DNA from: Anaeromyxobacter oryzisoli
GTDB taxonomy: Bacteria; Myxococcota; Myxococcia; Myxococcales; Anaeromyxobacteraceae
Length of the DNA stretch: 64,000 bases
Assembly (NCBI RefSeq): GCF_022690765.1
Contig: NZ_JALCZA010000008.1
Location: 59,354 to 123,353 of the forward strand
Direction of reading: 5' to 3'
Shown: positions 35,430 through 44,661 of the stretch, in pieces
Layout: each line of letters begins with the position of its first letter
How positions within the stretch are numbered: the first letter of the stretch is position 1
Position numbers and translations under genes: made by a program
The notes under the pieces: model-generated
Databases searched by the model: none
What the model was told of the DNA's origin: nothing
What the model saw: the letters and a program-made list of their open reading frames with translations, nothing else

Positions 35430-36198
35430 GGACGAGCCGGACCGGCACGCCGCGCACGGCGCGGAGCCGCTCCGCCGCGCTCCCCTCGCGCACCGCGATC
35501 TCGACGCGGCCGCCGCTCCCGACGAGCGCGAGCAGCTCGCCGGGACGCGCCTCCCCGAACGTCCGGACCCAGCGCGCGGCCTCGCCGCCGGCGCTCGCGG
35601 CGCGCACGGCGGCGGAGGCGAGATCGGCCGCGCGGATCGACGTCACGAGGTTCCCGAAGGGATCCCGGGCCAGGGTGGTGCCGCGCACCTCGTCCCCCGC
35701 GACCTCCGCGGTCGGCCACTCGAGCCTGACCGGCTCCGCCACCGCCGGTCCGAGCGCGGCCGGGGTCCCGCCGCGGGCGAGGTAGGCGGCCGCGGGGCAG
35801 AAGAGATCGCGCCCGTGGAAGGTGGCGCTCCGCGGCGTGGCGAGCACGCCCCCCTCGACGACGGCGTGCGCCCGCGCGCCGCGGGCGAGGAACGGCGTGA
35901 GGAGACCGTTGTCCGGCGCGAGGAAGCGGCGCCCCTCGCCGTCCACGACGCAGAGGGCCCGCCGCGGCGTCCCGACGCCGGGGTCCACCACCGCGACGTG
36001 GATCGCCTCGCGCGGAAACCAGGGCAGGCAGGCCTCGAGGAGGAGCGCCCCGGAGAGCACGTCGAAGGCCGGGATGTCGTGGGTGACGTCCACGATCCGC
36101 GCGTCGGGGTGCGCCGCGAGGAGCACCGCCTTCATCTGCGCCGGGTACCCGGAGCCGGCCCCGAAGTCGGTGGAGAGGGTGAACAGCGGTCCGGTCAC
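35404..36198 (-). CDS. SAM hydrolase / hydroxide adenosyltransferase (DUF62 family)
   Basis: A 264-residue protein of the fluorinase-like fold. FTLSTDFGAGSGYPAQMKAV at the N-terminus holds the conserved Asp that binds the SAM ribose, followed by VDVTHDIPAFDVLSGALLL and VAVVDPGVGTPRR. The C-terminal domain has RDPFGNLVTSI. The family cleaves S-adenosylmethionine to adenosine and methionine. The GTG at 36198 has GGGAGG just upstream and starts the product right before the motif. It lies 47 bp after scoB, so it may be on the ketone-body transcript. Confidence 0.87.
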   Translation of the reverse strand: MTGPLFTLSTDFGAGSGYPAQMKAVLLAAHPDARIVDVTHDIPAFDVLSGALLLEACLPWFPREAIHVAVVDPGVGTPRRALCVVDGEGRRFLAPDNGLLTPFLARGARAHAVVEGGVLATPRSATFHGRDLFCPAAAYLARGGTPAALGPAVAEPVRLEWPTAEVAGDEVRGTTLARDPFGNLVTSIRAADLASAAVRAASAGGEAARWVRTFGEARPGELLALVGSGGRVEIAVREGSAAERLRAVRGVPVRLVLGPAGGAC

Positions 36199-36245
36199 GC
36201 GTGCCTCCCGGTCCGGCGCCCGCGGCGCAGGACCGCGCTCGTGCG

Positions 36246-36902
36246 TCAGGACGACAGGGTCGTCAGGTCGGGCCCCACGAGCAGCCGGGGCTCGGTGAGG
36301 GCCTGGACCGACTCGACCGTCTCCCCCGGCGCCAGCTCCCGGAGCACGAGGCCGTCCTTCGAGACGTCGATCCAGGCGCGGTCGGTGCAGATCGCCGAGA
36401 CGCAGCGGAGCCCGGTGAGCGGCAGCGTACACCGCCGCAGGAGCTTCGGCTTCCCGTCCTTCGTGGCGTGCTCCATCGTCACCACCACCCGCTTCGCGCC
36501 GGCCACGAGGTCCATCCCGCCGCCCATCCCCTTCACCATCTTCCCCGGCACGACCCAGTTGGCGAGGTCGCCGCGCTCCGACACCTCGAGCGCGCCGAGG
36601 ATCGCGAGATCGACGTGGCCGCCGCGGATCATGGCGAAGGACTCCGCCGAGGAGAAGAACGCCGCGCCCTTCACGACGGTGACGGTCTCCTTCCCGGCGT
36701 TGATCAGGTCCGGATCCTCCTCGCCCTCGTACGGATACGGCCCGACGCCGAGGATGCCGTTCTCGGACTGGAGCACCACCTCGACGCCCGGAGGCACGTG
36801 GTTCGACACGAGCGTCGGGATCCCGATCCCGAGGTTCACGTAGAAGCCGTCGCGCAGCTCCCGGGCGACGCGCGCGGCGATCTGGTCGCGGGTGAGCGGC
36901 AT
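36246..36902 (-). CDS. scoB: Succinyl-CoA:3-ketoacid CoA-transferase, subunit B
   Basis: A 218-residue beta subunit. [20 protein letters not shown] opens it, and the active-site region is [20 protein letters not shown] with the catalytic glutamate. Later come [17 protein letters not shown] and [16 protein letters not shown]. With ScoA it transfers CoA from succinyl-CoA to acetoacetate, linking ketone bodies to acetyl-CoA via the thiolase encoded upstream. It begins at ATG 36902, 139 bp after scoA, with palindromic repeats in between. Confidence 0.93.
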   Translation of the reverse strand: MPLTRDQIAARVARELRDGFYVNLGIGIPTLVSNHVPPGVEVVLQSENGILGVGPYPYEGEEDPDLINAGKETVTVVKGAAFFSSAESFAMIRGGHVDLAILGALEVSERGDLANWVVPGKMVKGMGGGMDLVAGAKRVVVTMEHATKDGKPKLLRRCTLPLTGLRCVSAICTDRAWIDVSKDGLVLRELAPGETVESVQALTEPRLLVGPDLTTLSS

Positions 36903-36913
36903 GGTCGTCTCCT

Positions 36914-37091
36914 CGGGGGCTGCGCCCCCGCCCCGCCGAGCAAAGCTCGTCGGGGCCCCACCCCTGCTTCGCGGGGCCCTGGCGCGCTTCGGCTGCGCCT
37001 CGCGCGCCGTCCCGCGGGGAGGGGCTCCGCCCCTCCCCACCTTACGGTGGGCCCCCTCCCCGATCGAAGCTCGTCGGGGCCCCACCCCGAG
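36914..37091. repeat. Cluster of GC-rich palindromic repeats between scoA and scoB
   Basis: Several small hairpins in a row (GGGGC-TGC-GCCCC near 36915, GGGAGGGGC...GCCCCTCCC near 37016, CACC-TTA-CGGTG near 37037) and two copies of AGCTCGTCGGGGCCCCACCC at about 36946 and 37068. They look like inserted extragenic palindromic elements. They reach into the 3' end of the scoA frame. Confidence 0.7.
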
Positions 37092-37827
37092 CACCGTCTT
37101 CCGAACGAAGCTCCGCATCGGGCGCCGAAGCCGGCCGCGGCCGCACCGTGCGCCGCTCGATCCACCGCTCGTACCGCTCCCCCTTCACCACCCGCTTCAC
37201 GTAGATGCCCGGCGTGTGCACCCGGTCCGGATCGAGCTCGCCCGGCTCCACGATCTGCTCCGCCTCGGCGATCGTCACCGCCGCCGCGGCGGCCATCATG
37301 GGCTGGAAGTTCCGGGTCGTCTCCCGGTACACGAGGTTCCCCCAGGTGTCGGCCCGCCAGGCCCGCACCAGGGCGAAGTCCGCCCGGAGCGGCAGCTCGA
37401 GGAGGTACTCGCGCCCCGCGAGCACCCGCGTCTCCTTCCCCTCCGCCACCTGCGTCCCGACGCCGGTCGCGGTGTAGAACCCGCCGATCCCGGCGCCGCC
37501 GGCGCGGATCCGCTCGGCGAGGGTGCCCTGCGGCACGAGCTCGACCTCGATCTCGCCGGCGAGGTACTGGCGCTCGAACTCCTTGTTCTCGCCGACGTAG
37601 GACGCGATCATCTTCCGGATCTGCCGCGCCTGGAGGAGCACCCCGAGCCCGCGGTCGGTCGTCCCGCAGTTGTTCGAGACGACGGTGAGGTCCTTCACGC
37701 CCTTCCGGTGGAGCGCGCGGAGCAGGTTCTCCGGGTTCCCGCACAGGCCGAACCCGCCCACCATGACGGTCGCGCCGTCCGTCACGTCCGCGACCGCGAC
37801 GTCGGCCGACTCGACCCGCTTGTCCAT
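37042..37827 (-). CDS. scoA: Succinyl-CoA:3-ketoacid CoA-transferase, subunit A
   Basis: A 261-residue alpha subunit (family norm about 235). It has [20 protein letters not shown] and [19 protein letters not shown] near the start, then [28 protein letters not shown] and [20 protein letters not shown]. The regular protein ends near residue 235 ([11 protein letters not shown]). The last 25 or so residues ([18 protein letters not shown] onward) are low-complexity and are encoded by the palindromic repeats, so the gene has probably been lengthened by repeat insertion. It follows the thiolase gene by 20 bp and precedes scoB. Confidence 0.92.
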   Translation of the reverse strand: MDKRVESADVAVADVTDGATVMVGGFGLCGNPENLLRALHRKGVKDLTVVSNNCGTTDRGLGVLLQARQIRKMIASYVGENKEFERQYLAGEIEVELVPQGTLAERIRAGGAGIGGFYTATGVGTQVAEGKETRVLAGREYLLELPLRADFALVRAWRADTWGNLVYRETTRNFQPMMAAAAAVTIAEAEQIVEPGELDPDRVHTPGIYVKRVVKGERYERWIERRTVRPRPASAPDAELRSEDGARGGAPTSFDRGGGPP

Positions 37828-37847
37828 GGTCCCTCCCCTGCTACCGC

Positions 37848-39029
37848 TCACCGCTCGACGAGCAGCGCCACCGCCTCGCCGCCGCCGATGCAGAGCGAGG
37901 CCACGCCGCGCCGCTTCCCGAGGTCCTTCATCGCGTACAGCAGCGTCACGAGGATCCGCGCGCCCGAGGCGCCGATGGGGTGGCCGAGCGCCACGGCCCC
38001 GCCCCGCACGTCCACCTTGCGGGGATCGAGGCCGAGCAGCGCGGCGTTCGCGAGGGACACCACCGCGAACGCCTCGTTGATCTCCCAGAGGTCCACGTCG
38101 GCCGGCTCGAGCCGCGCCTTCGCGAGCGTCGCCCGGATCGCGTCGGCCGGGGCGATCGTGAACTCCACCGGCGCGCGCGCCGCCCCGCCCCAGGCGCGGA
38201 GCCGCCCGAGCACCGCCCGGCCCTCGCGCTCGGCGCGCTCGGCGGACATGAGCACCAGCGCGGCGGCGCCGTCGCTGATCGACGAGGCGTTGGCGGCGGT
38301 GACGGTCCCGTCCTTCTTGAAGACCGGCCGCAGCGCCGGGATCTTCTCCGGGCGCGCGCTCCGCGGCCCGTCGTCCTCCGCGACGACCGTCTTCTCGCCC
38401 CGCTTCCCCTCGACCTCGACCGGCACGATCTCCGCCCGGAAGGCGCCGGAGCGCGCCGCCTCGATCGCGCGGCGGGTGGACTCGATCGCGTACTCGTCCT
38501 GCGCCGCGCGCGAGATGCCCCGGGTGGTCGCGCAGTGCTCCGCGCACATCCCCATGTGCTGCTGGCCGTACACGTCCCAGAGCCCGTCGTGGATCATCCC
38601 GTCCACGAGCTCGACATTCCCCATCCGCGCGCCGCCGCGGGCGGCCCGGTCGTAGTACGGGACGTTGGACATCGACTCCATCCCGCCGGCGACCACCACC
38701 TCCGCGTCCCCGAGGGCGATCGCCTGCGCCCCGGCGATCACCGCCTTCAAGCCGGAGCCGCACACCTTGTTGAGCGTCCAGGCGGGCGTGGTCTCGGGCA
38801 GCCCCGCGAAGATCGTCGCCTGGCGGGCCGGCGCCTGACCCTCGCCGGCCTGGAGCACGTTGCCCATCACGACCTCGTCCACCGCGCCGGGGGCGAGGCC
38901 GGCGCGCTCGACGGCCGCGCGGATCGCGATCGCCCCGAGGCGAGGCGCGGTCACCGCGGCGAGCGAGCCGAGGAACGAACCGACGGGCGTGCGCGCCGCC
39001 CCCACGACGACCACCTCGCGACCGGCCAT
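37848..39029 (-). CDS. Acetyl-CoA acetyltransferase (thiolase)
   Basis: A 393-residue thiolase. The nucleophilic cysteine is in LNKVCGSGLKAV (near residue 90). The C-terminal catalytic motifs are GGAVALGHPIGASGARI with the histidine and CIGGGEAVALL with the second cysteine. NEAFAVV is also intact. It interconverts two acetyl-CoA and acetoacetyl-CoA. It is the first gene of the thiolase-scoA-scoB group, with a promoter at 39085-39114; the ATG at 39029 has GAGAGG upstream. The group would let the cell use or make acetoacetate. Confidence 0.94.
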   Translation of the reverse strand: MAGREVVVVGAARTPVGSFLGSLAAVTAPRLGAIAIRAAVERAGLAPGAVDEVVMGNVLQAGEGQAPARQATIFAGLPETTPAWTLNKVCGSGLKAVIAGAQAIALGDAEVVVAGGMESMSNVPYYDRAARGGARMGNVELVDGMIHDGLWDVYGQQHMGMCAEHCATTRGISRAAQDEYAIESTRRAIEAARSGAFRAEIVPVEVEGKRGEKTVVAEDDGPRSARPEKIPALRPVFKKDGTVTAANASSISDGAAALVLMSAERAEREGRAVLGRLRAWGGAARAPVEFTIAPADAIRATLAKARLEPADVDLWEINEAFAVVSLANAALLGLDPRKVDVRGGAVALGHPIGASGARILVTLLYAMKDLGKRRGVASLCIGGGEAVALLVER

Positions 39030-39084
39030 GACGACCTCTCTTCCGGAAAGGGGAGCTGCCCGAAGGATCTCGTCGGGCACCCCG

Positions 39085-39114
39085 AACATATGGAGCCCCG
39101 CGCGCGGGCGTCAA
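39085..39114 (-). promoter_or_regulatory. Promoter of the thiolase-scoAB operon
   Basis: On the minus strand: -35 TTGACG (39109-39114), 18-bp spacer, -10 TATGTT (39085-39090). Start expected near 39078, leaving a leader of about 50 nt with a ribosome site before ATG 39029. Confidence 0.65.
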
Positions 39115-39164
39115 CGGGGCGTGCAGGCCCCGCAGGCCTCCCGAGGCCCTTCCGCTCGCGGCGC

Positions 39165-39941
39165 TCACTTGGGTAACGATCGCCCCACCGCGCTGGCCGC
39201 CTCCATGAACGGCTTCACGATGTCGAGGGGCAGCGGGAAGACGATCGTCGAGTTCTTCTCCGCGGAGATCTCCACGAGCGTCTGGAGGTACCGGAGCTGG
39301 AGGGCGCCGGGGGCCCGGGCGATCACGTCGGCGGCCTGGCTGAGCTTCTCCGCCGCCTGGAACTCGCCCTCCGCCGCGATCACCTTGGACCGGCGCTCGC
39401 GCTCCGCCTCCGCCTGCCGCGCCATCGCCCGGCGCATCTCGTCGGGGAGATCCACCTGCTTCACCTCCACGGCGGTGACCTTCACGCCCCACGGCTCGGT
39501 GTGCCGGTCGATGATCTCCTGGAGCTGCCGGTTGATCTTGTCACGCTGGGAGAGGAGGTCGTCGAGATCCACCTGGCCGAGCACCGACCGCAGCGTGGTC
39601 TGGGCGAGCTGGCTCGACGCGAAGAGGAAGTCGGTGACCTGCAGGAACGCGCGATCCGCCTGCATCACGCGGAAGTAGATCACCGCGTTCACCTTCATCG
39701 AGACGTTGTCCCGGGTGATCACGTCCTGGGGCGGGACCTGCTCCGCCGTGATGCGCATGTCGATGATGATCATCCGGTCGATGAACGGGATGATCCACTT
39801 GAGGCCCGCGGTCCGGATCCCGGCGAAGCGGCCGAGGCGGAGGACCACGCCCTGCTCGTACTCGTTCACGATCCGGATGCCGGAGAGGAACCACAGGACG
39901 ACGATCGCGACGGGGACGACGAGGCCGACGATGTTCGGCAT
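39165..39941 (-). CDS. Slipin / stomatin-like SPFH membrane protein
   Basis: A 258-residue protein with one N-terminal membrane anchor ([18 protein letters not shown]). The SPFH domain has [32 protein letters not shown], the [19 protein letters not shown] block and a coiled-coil with [16 protein letters not shown]. The C-terminus is short. Prokaryotic slipins form lipid-raft-like membrane scaffolds and are usually encoded next to an NfeD protease, as here (NfeD ends 73 bp upstream). Confidence 0.93.
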   Translation of the reverse strand: MPNIVGLVVPVAIVVLWFLSGIRIVNEYEQGVVLRLGRFAGIRTAGLKWIIPFIDRMIIIDMRITAEQVPPQDVITRDNVSMKVNAVIYFRVMQADRAFLQVTDFLFASSQLAQTTLRSVLGQVDLDDLLSQRDKINRQLQEIIDRHTEPWGVKVTAVEVKQVDLPDEMRRAMARQAEAERERRSKVIAAEGEFQAAEKLSQAADVIARAPGALQLRYLQTLVEISAEKNSTIVFPLPLDIVKPFMEAASAVGRSLPK

Positions 39942-40014
39942 GATCGCTTGTCCCTCCGAGGGCCGCCACCGGTGAACGGAGGGTCAACTCCGCGCCGGGG
40001 CCCCCTCGAGCGTT

Positions 40015-41397
40015 CTATCCCGCGGCGCGCCCCTCGGCCACCACGGTGAGCGTGAGCCCTTCCACGGCCACCACCCGGACGCGCGCGCCGCGGGGGATCG
40101 GCGCCGCGCTCCGCGCCTGCCAGTACTCACCGTGGACGAACACCTCGCCCCCGCCGGGGCCCACGTCCGAGAGGGCGTCGCCGACCTCCCCGATCAGGGC
40201 GGGCGCGCCGAGCTGGAGCCGCACCCGCCGGCCTCCCGCCACCTTCCAGGCCATGAACCCGATCAGCCCGGCGATCGCCAGCGGCGTCGGCCAGACCACC
40301 CACGGCGAGAGGCGCAGCGCCGACGGGTCGAACCACTCGCCGGGCGCGGACCGGTCGACGAAGAAGAGCGTCCCGAGCACGGCCAGCGCGGCGCCGCCCG
40401 CGACGGCGACGCCGTGCGACGGGAGGTACGCCTCCGTCACCATGAGGCCGACGCCCACCAGCACGAGCAGGACCGCGCCCACGTTCACGGGGATCACCCG
40501 CATGGCGAGGAAGGCCAGGAACAGGCAGAAGCCGCCCGCGACGCCCGGGAGGATCGCGCCCGGGTGGTAGAACTCGACGGCGATCCCGAGGAGCCCGACC
40601 AGCATCAGGATCGCCATCACGTTCGGGTCGGCGAGGAACATGAGGAGCCGCTGCCGGACCGTCGGCTCGAAGGGCTCCACCGCGGCGCCGCGCAGCGCGA
40701 GCGTCCGGGGACCGGCGGCGGTCACGACGCGGCGCCCGTCCGCCGCCGCGAGGACGGCGCCGAGGTCGGGCGCGGCGAGGTCCACGACGTGCAGCCGGAT
40801 CGCCTCGTCCGCCGTGACGGAGACGCTCTCCCGGACCGCCTTCTCCGCCCAGTCGGCGTTCCGGCCGCGGGCGGCGGCGATGCTCCGGGCGAACGCGGCG
40901 GTGTCGTTCTCCACCTTGCGCGCCAGGTCCTTCCCGCCCTCCTCGGACACGTCGCGGCCGCTCCCGGTGACCGGGTGCGCCGCCCCGATGTTGGAGGTCG
41001 GGTGCATCGCGGCGACGTGGGCGGCCAGGGTGAGGAAGACGCCGGCGGAGCCCGCCCGCGCGCCGGCCGGTCCCACCCACACGATCACCGGGACGTCGCT
41101 CGCGAGCATCCCCTGGACGATCTCGCGCGTCGCGTCCAGCGCGCCGCCGGGCGTGTCGAGCGTGATCGCGACCGCGGCCGCGCCCTCGGCCTTGGCGCGC
41201 GCGAGCGCGGCGGCGAGGTACTCCGCCGTGCCGGAGGTGATGGGCCCCTTCACCTCCGCGGCGATCACCCGCGGTGCGGTCGTCGGGGGCGGCGCCGGCG
41301 CGCCCACCGCCGCCCCCGCCCGCGCCGCGAGGAGCAGCGCCACCGCCGCGGCGTGCGACGCCCGGCCCGCCCCGCGCTGGCGGAGTGCGGCGATCAC
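40015..41397 (-). CDS. NfeD1-type membrane serine protease
   Basis: A 460-residue protein with a signal peptide, a ClpP-like protease domain and four to five transmembrane helices, then an OB-fold NfeD domain. The catalytic serine is in ARAGSAGVFLTLAAH and the lysine in ARKVENDTAAFARS, forming the Ser-Lys dyad. The final part (PALIGEVGDALSDVGPGG, then VFVHGEYWQARS) is the NfeD OB fold. It cleaves the C-terminal region of its partner slipin in related systems. It sits three bases after the uracil-DNA glycosylase gene, so the three are an operon. Confidence 0.92.
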   Translation of the reverse strand: MIAALRQRGAGRASHAAAVALLLAARAGAAVGAPAPPPTTAPRVIAAEVKGPITSGTAEYLAAALARAKAEGAAAVAITLDTPGGALDATREIVQGMLASDVPVIVWVGPAGARAGSAGVFLTLAAHVAAMHPTSNIGAAHPVTGSGRDVSEEGGKDLARKVENDTAAFARSIAAARGRNADWAEKAVRESVSVTADEAIRLHVVDLAAPDLGAVLAAADGRRVVTAAGPRTLALRGAAVEPFEPTVRQRLLMFLADPNVMAILMLVGLLGIAVEFYHPGAILPGVAGGFCLFLAFLAMRVIPVNVGAVLLVLVGVGLMVTEAYLPSHGVAVAGGAALAVLGTLFFVDRSAPGEWFDPSALRLSPWVVWPTPLAIAGLIGFMAWKVAGGRRVRLQLGAPALIGEVGDALSDVGPGGGEVFVHGEYWQARSAAPIPRGARVRVVAVEGLTLTVVAEGRAAG

Positions 41398-41400
41398 GGC

Positions 41401-42306
41401 TCACCTCCCGGGGACGGGCCTCCCGAGCTCCCGCATCGTGGCCTGGAGATCCTCCCAGGCCTTCCGCTTCTCCTCCGGGCTCCGGAGCAGGTAGGCGGGG
41501 TGGAAGGTCGGCATGAGCTTCACGCCGGCGTACTCGCGCCAGCGGCCGCGCAGCTTGGAGATCGGCGTCGTCTCGCGCAGCAGCGTGTGGGCGGCGAACT
41601 TCCCGAGCGCGACGATCACCTTCGGCCCGATCGCGGCGAGCTGGGCGCGGAGGAACGGCTCGCACGCCGCGATCTCGTCCGGCTCCGGGTTCCGGTTCCC
41701 CGGCGGGCGGCACTTCACGACGTTCGCGATGTAGACCTCCTCGCGGCGGTACCCCATCGCCTCGATCATCTTCGTGAGGAGCTGGCCCGCCCTGCCCACG
41801 AAGGGCTCTCCCGAGAGGTCCTCGTCCTCGCCCGGCCCCTCGCCCACGAAGACCAACTCCGCCCGCGGGTTCCCGACCCCGAACACGAGGTTCGTCCGGC
41901 CGCCCGCGAGCTTGCACCGGGCGCACTCGCCGATCTCGCGGCGCACCGCGACGAGCGCCTCGCTCCCGCAGCCCTTCGCCGCCGAGGGGCGGGCCGCGGG
42001 GGCGGGCGTCGCGCCCCCGGCCAGCCGGGGCGCGGCCGCCACGCGCGCCGCCGTCGGGGCGCTCACGGGGCCGGACGGCTGCCGCTCCGCTCGGGCGATC
42101 GACGGACCAGGAGGAGGCACGGCGACCGCTCCCCCGGCCGCCTCCTGGGCTCTCGCGGCGCGCGCGGCGAGCTGCGCCGGCGGGCACTTGGGCTTTCCGG
42201 GCGGCACCTCGCGGACGCCCGCCGCCTCGAGCCAGACGAGGTGACGCACCAGCTCCTCCGCCGCCTCGGCGACCGTCTCCCGCGTCCCCTTCGCGTCCTC
42301 GCTCAC
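41401..42306 (-). CDS. Uracil-DNA glycosylase, family 4 (Fe-S type)
   Basis: About 301 residues. An N-terminal Ala/Pro-rich region of about 100 residues precedes the catalytic domain. Features are [20 protein letters not shown] with two cluster cysteines, [20 protein letters not shown] (active-site motif), [21 protein letters not shown] with another cysteine, and [15 protein letters not shown] with the second motif. It removes uracil from DNA to start base excision repair. GTG 42306 follows a GAGG by a good distance; GTG 42312 is an alternative. An upstream ATG would run into the divergent phospholipase gene and is not used. Confidence 0.9.
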   Translation of the reverse strand: MSEDAKGTRETVAEAAEELVRHLVWLEAAGVREVPPGKPKCPPAQLAARAARAQEAAGGAVAVPPPGPSIARAERQPSGPVSAPTAARVAAAPRLAGGATPAPAARPSAAKGCGSEALVAVRREIGECARCKLAGGRTNLVFGVGNPRAELVFVGEGPGEDEDLSGEPFVGRAGQLLTKMIEAMGYRREEVYIANVVKCRPPGNRNPEPDEIAACEPFLRAQLAAIGPKVIVALGKFAAHTLLRETTPISKLRGRWREYAGVKLMPTFHPAYLLRSPEEKRKAWEDLQATMRELGRPVPGR

Positions 42307-42335
42307 GCGCACCTCGAACTTTTCGGGACTTCGCG

Positions 42336-42365
42336 TTGCAGCGGCAGCGCCCGCGTCCCTAGAAT
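42336..42365 (+). promoter_or_regulatory. Promoter of the phospholipase C-like gene
   Basis: -35 TTGCAG (42336-42341), 18-bp spacer, -10 TAGAAT (42360-42365). The -10 ends nine bases before the ATG at 42375, so the leader is at most a few nucleotides. Confidence 0.65.
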
Positions 42366-42374
42366 CGAGCGCCG

Positions 42375-43316
42375 ATGAAGCTGCATCGCCTGCTCGCAGC
42401 ACTCCCCTTCGTCGCCGCCGCCGTCATCCTGGCCTGGCCCTCCGACGCCCGTGCCTGGGGTCCCCTCGCGCACCTGAGCTTCTCGGCCCAGGCGCTCGCG
42501 AACCTCGGGGTGGTCCAGCCCTCCGTCCGCGCGCTGCTCCAGGACTTCGGGGACGAGTTCCTCTACGGCTCGCTCGCCGCGGACATCGTCGTCGGCAAGA
42601 ACATGGCGCGGTACCTGTACCACTGTCACAACTGGCGCGTGGGCTTCAACGTGCTGAAGCAGGCGCGCCCCGGCGACGAGCAGGCGTTCGCCCTGGGCTT
42701 CCTCTCGCACCTCGCCGCGGACACCATCGCGCACAACTACTTCGTGCCGTTCAAGACGGTCGCGTCGTTCCACAAGACGAACACCCGCCACGCGTACTGG
42801 GAGCTGCGCTACGACCAGCGGATGGACCGCGGGCTGTCGCGCCTCGCCCGCCAGGTCTCGACCCGCGAGATGCGCGGGCACGACGCGTTCCTCGCGCGCG
42901 CCCTGGTGGGCTCGTCGGTGATCCCGTTCGGCGTGTCGAAGCAGCTCTTCCGCGGCCTCGTCGCGAGCGCGCGCCTGAGCCCGTTCCGGCAGGTGTCGCG
43001 CTACGCCCTGGCGCGGGAGCGGCACCTGATCCTCGAGCCGGACCTCGTCACCGAGACGAACGCGCTCGCCCTCGACGGCATCCTGGGCCTGCTCGCCGAG
43101 GGGGAGCGGTGCCAGGCGGCGCGCGCCGACGCGACCGGCGGCCGCAACATCCGGCTCGCGAGCGACCTCCGCAAGCGGCTCAAGGACCGGACCTCGCACC
43201 GCCGGATCCCGTTCCGCGACGCGACGGAGATCGCCGCCGAGACCCGCGAGAGCTTCCGGCGCGGGATCCACGGCAAGCTCGTCCTGCCCGCGTCGATCGC
43301 GAAGCTGGTGGTGTAG
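42375..43316 (+). CDS. Exported zinc-dependent phospholipase C-like protein
   Basis: A 313-residue precursor. The signal peptide ([20 protein letters not shown]) would be cut so that the mature protein starts at or near W28 of [13 protein letters not shown]; in this family the N-terminal tryptophan itself binds zinc. Further ligands appear in [18 protein letters not shown] and [16 protein letters not shown]. It may hydrolyse phospholipids outside the cytoplasm. No ribosome binding site precedes the ATG, which starts almost at the promoter -10. It is divergent from the uracil-DNA glycosylase gene. Confidence 0.82.
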   Translation: MKLHRLLAALPFVAAAVILAWPSDARAWGPLAHLSFSAQALANLGVVQPSVRALLQDFGDEFLYGSLAADIVVGKNMARYLYHCHNWRVGFNVLKQARPGDEQAFALGFLSHLAADTIAHNYFVPFKTVASFHKTNTRHAYWELRYDQRMDRGLSRLARQVSTREMRGHDAFLARALVGSSVIPFGVSKQLFRGLVASARLSPFRQVSRYALARERHLILEPDLVTETNALALDGILGLLAEGERCQAARADATGGRNIRLASDLRKRLKDRTSHRRIPFRDATEIAAETRESFRRGIHGKLVLPASIAKLVV

Positions 43317-43329
43317 ACCGGGCTCGCTA

Positions 43330-44553
43330 TCAGGCAGGATCGCGCGGCCGGCGCCCGTCGAGCACCGGGACGATCCAGTCGAGGATCGCCTCGGCGACCT
43401 TCTCCTTCGGCCCCTCGATCTCGGCGAGCTCCGTCGCCGAGACGAGCGCGACGCGGTTCGTGTCCCCGCCGAACCCGGCGCCGGGTGCGCCGACCTTGTT
43501 CGCGACCACGAGATCGCAGCGCTTCCCCTTGAGCTTCTCGCGGGCGCGGGCGATCACCTCCTCCGTCTCGGCCGCGAAGCCCACCAGCACCGGCGCCCCG
43601 GCCTTCCCGGCGAACCGGGCGCCTAGGCCGGCGAGGATGTCCGGGGTGCGGGCGAGCACGAGGGTCTCCTCGCCCTCGGCCTTCTTGATCTTGTGCGACG
43701 CGACGGTGCGCGGCCGGTAGTCCGAGACCGCCGCCGCGCCCACGAAGAGGTCCATCGCCCCGGCGAACGACTCGACCGCGCGCGCCATCTCCTCGGCGGT
43801 GTCCACCCGGACCGTCTCCACGTCGGCGGGATCGGGGAGCGCGGTCGGCCCGGAGACGAGCGTCACCTCCGCGCCGCGCCGGGCCGCGACCGCCGCGATC
43901 GCATAGCCCATCTTCCCGGAGGACGGGTTCGAGACGAAGCGGACGGGGTCGATCGGCTCGCGGGTCGGCCCGGCGGTGACGAGCACCTTGCGCCCGGCGA
44001 GGTCGCGCCGGCCGAGGATCCGGGCGGCGGCGACGGCGATCTCCTCGGGATCGGCCATCCGCCCCTCCCCCACCTCGCCGTCGGCGAGCTCGCCGACCCC
44101 GGGGCCGACCACGTGCATCCCGCGCGCCTTCAGCACGGCGAGGTTCTCCTGCACCGCCGCGTTCCGCCACATGCGGGTGTTCATCGCCGGCGCGAGCAGG
44201 ACGGGGCAGGTCGTCGCCACCAGCGTGGTCGTCACCGCGTCGTCGGCCATGCCGGCGCGGATCCGGGCGAGCAGGTCGGCGGTGGCCGGCGCGACGATCG
44301 CGAGGTCGGCGGCGCGCGCGAGCTCGAGGTGCCCGTACGAGAGCTCCGCCGGCGGCTCGAGCACGTCGGTCAGCACCGGCGCCCCGGAGAGCGCCTGGAA
44401 CGTGAGCGGGGCGACGAAGCGGGTCGCCGCCGGGGTCATCGCGACGCGGGCGGTCCCGCCCCCCTTCACCACCTGGCGAACCACCTCGCACGCCTTGTAG
44501 GCGGCGATGCCCCCGCCCACGCACACCACGACGGTCCGGCTCCGGAAGTCCAT
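43330..44553 (-). CDS. coaBC: Phosphopantothenoylcysteine decarboxylase / phosphopantothenate-cysteine ligase
   Basis: A 407-residue bifunctional enzyme for coenzyme A synthesis. The N-terminal flavoprotein decarboxylase (CoaC) has VVVCVGGGIAAYKACEVVRQ, LLAPAMNTRMWRN and the GYGHLELARAADLAIVAPA region with the catalytic histidine. The C-terminal ligase (CoaB) begins near residue 195 with KVLVTAGPTREPIDPVRFVS and SNPSSGKMGYAIA. It works with CoaX (57373) in the same pathway. The ATG at 44553 has a -10-like TAAGAT only six bases upstream. Confidence 0.95.
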   Translation of the reverse strand: MDFRSRTVVVCVGGGIAAYKACEVVRQVVKGGGTARVAMTPAATRFVAPLTFQALSGAPVLTDVLEPPAELSYGHLELARAADLAIVAPATADLLARIRAGMADDAVTTTLVATTCPVLLAPAMNTRMWRNAAVQENLAVLKARGMHVVGPGVGELADGEVGEGRMADPEEIAVAAARILGRRDLAGRKVLVTAGPTREPIDPVRFVSNPSSGKMGYAIAAVAARRGAEVTLVSGPTALPDPADVETVRVDTAEEMARAVESFAGAMDLFVGAAAVSDYRPRTVASHKIKKAEGEETLVLARTPDILAGLGARFAGKAGAPVLVGFAAETEEVIARAREKLKGKRCDLVVANKVGAPGAGFGGDTNRVALVSATELAEIEGPKEKVAEAILDWIVPVLDGRRPRDPA

Positions 44554-44577
44554 GCGGGCATCTTATCGGAAGCCCGG

Positions 44578-44613
44578 GCGCAGGCGAGGAGTCTGCCCCG
44601 CGCAGGCGAGCGG
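44578..44613 (+). repeat. Copy 2 of the dispersed extragenic repeat
   Basis: GAGGAGTCTGCCCCGCGCAG followed by GCGAGCGGCACGCG. It sits between the divergent coaBC and CPBP protease genes, so it overlaps their shared promoter region. Confidence 0.75.
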
Positions 44614-44661
44614 CACGCGCCGCAGTGGCCCGGTCGCGAGGGTTCGCTATCATGCCCGGGC

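Noticed and set aside
36914..37091. Intrinsic terminator between scoA and scoB
   Set aside because: Several hairpins but none followed by a T-tract; more likely inserted palindromic repeats.
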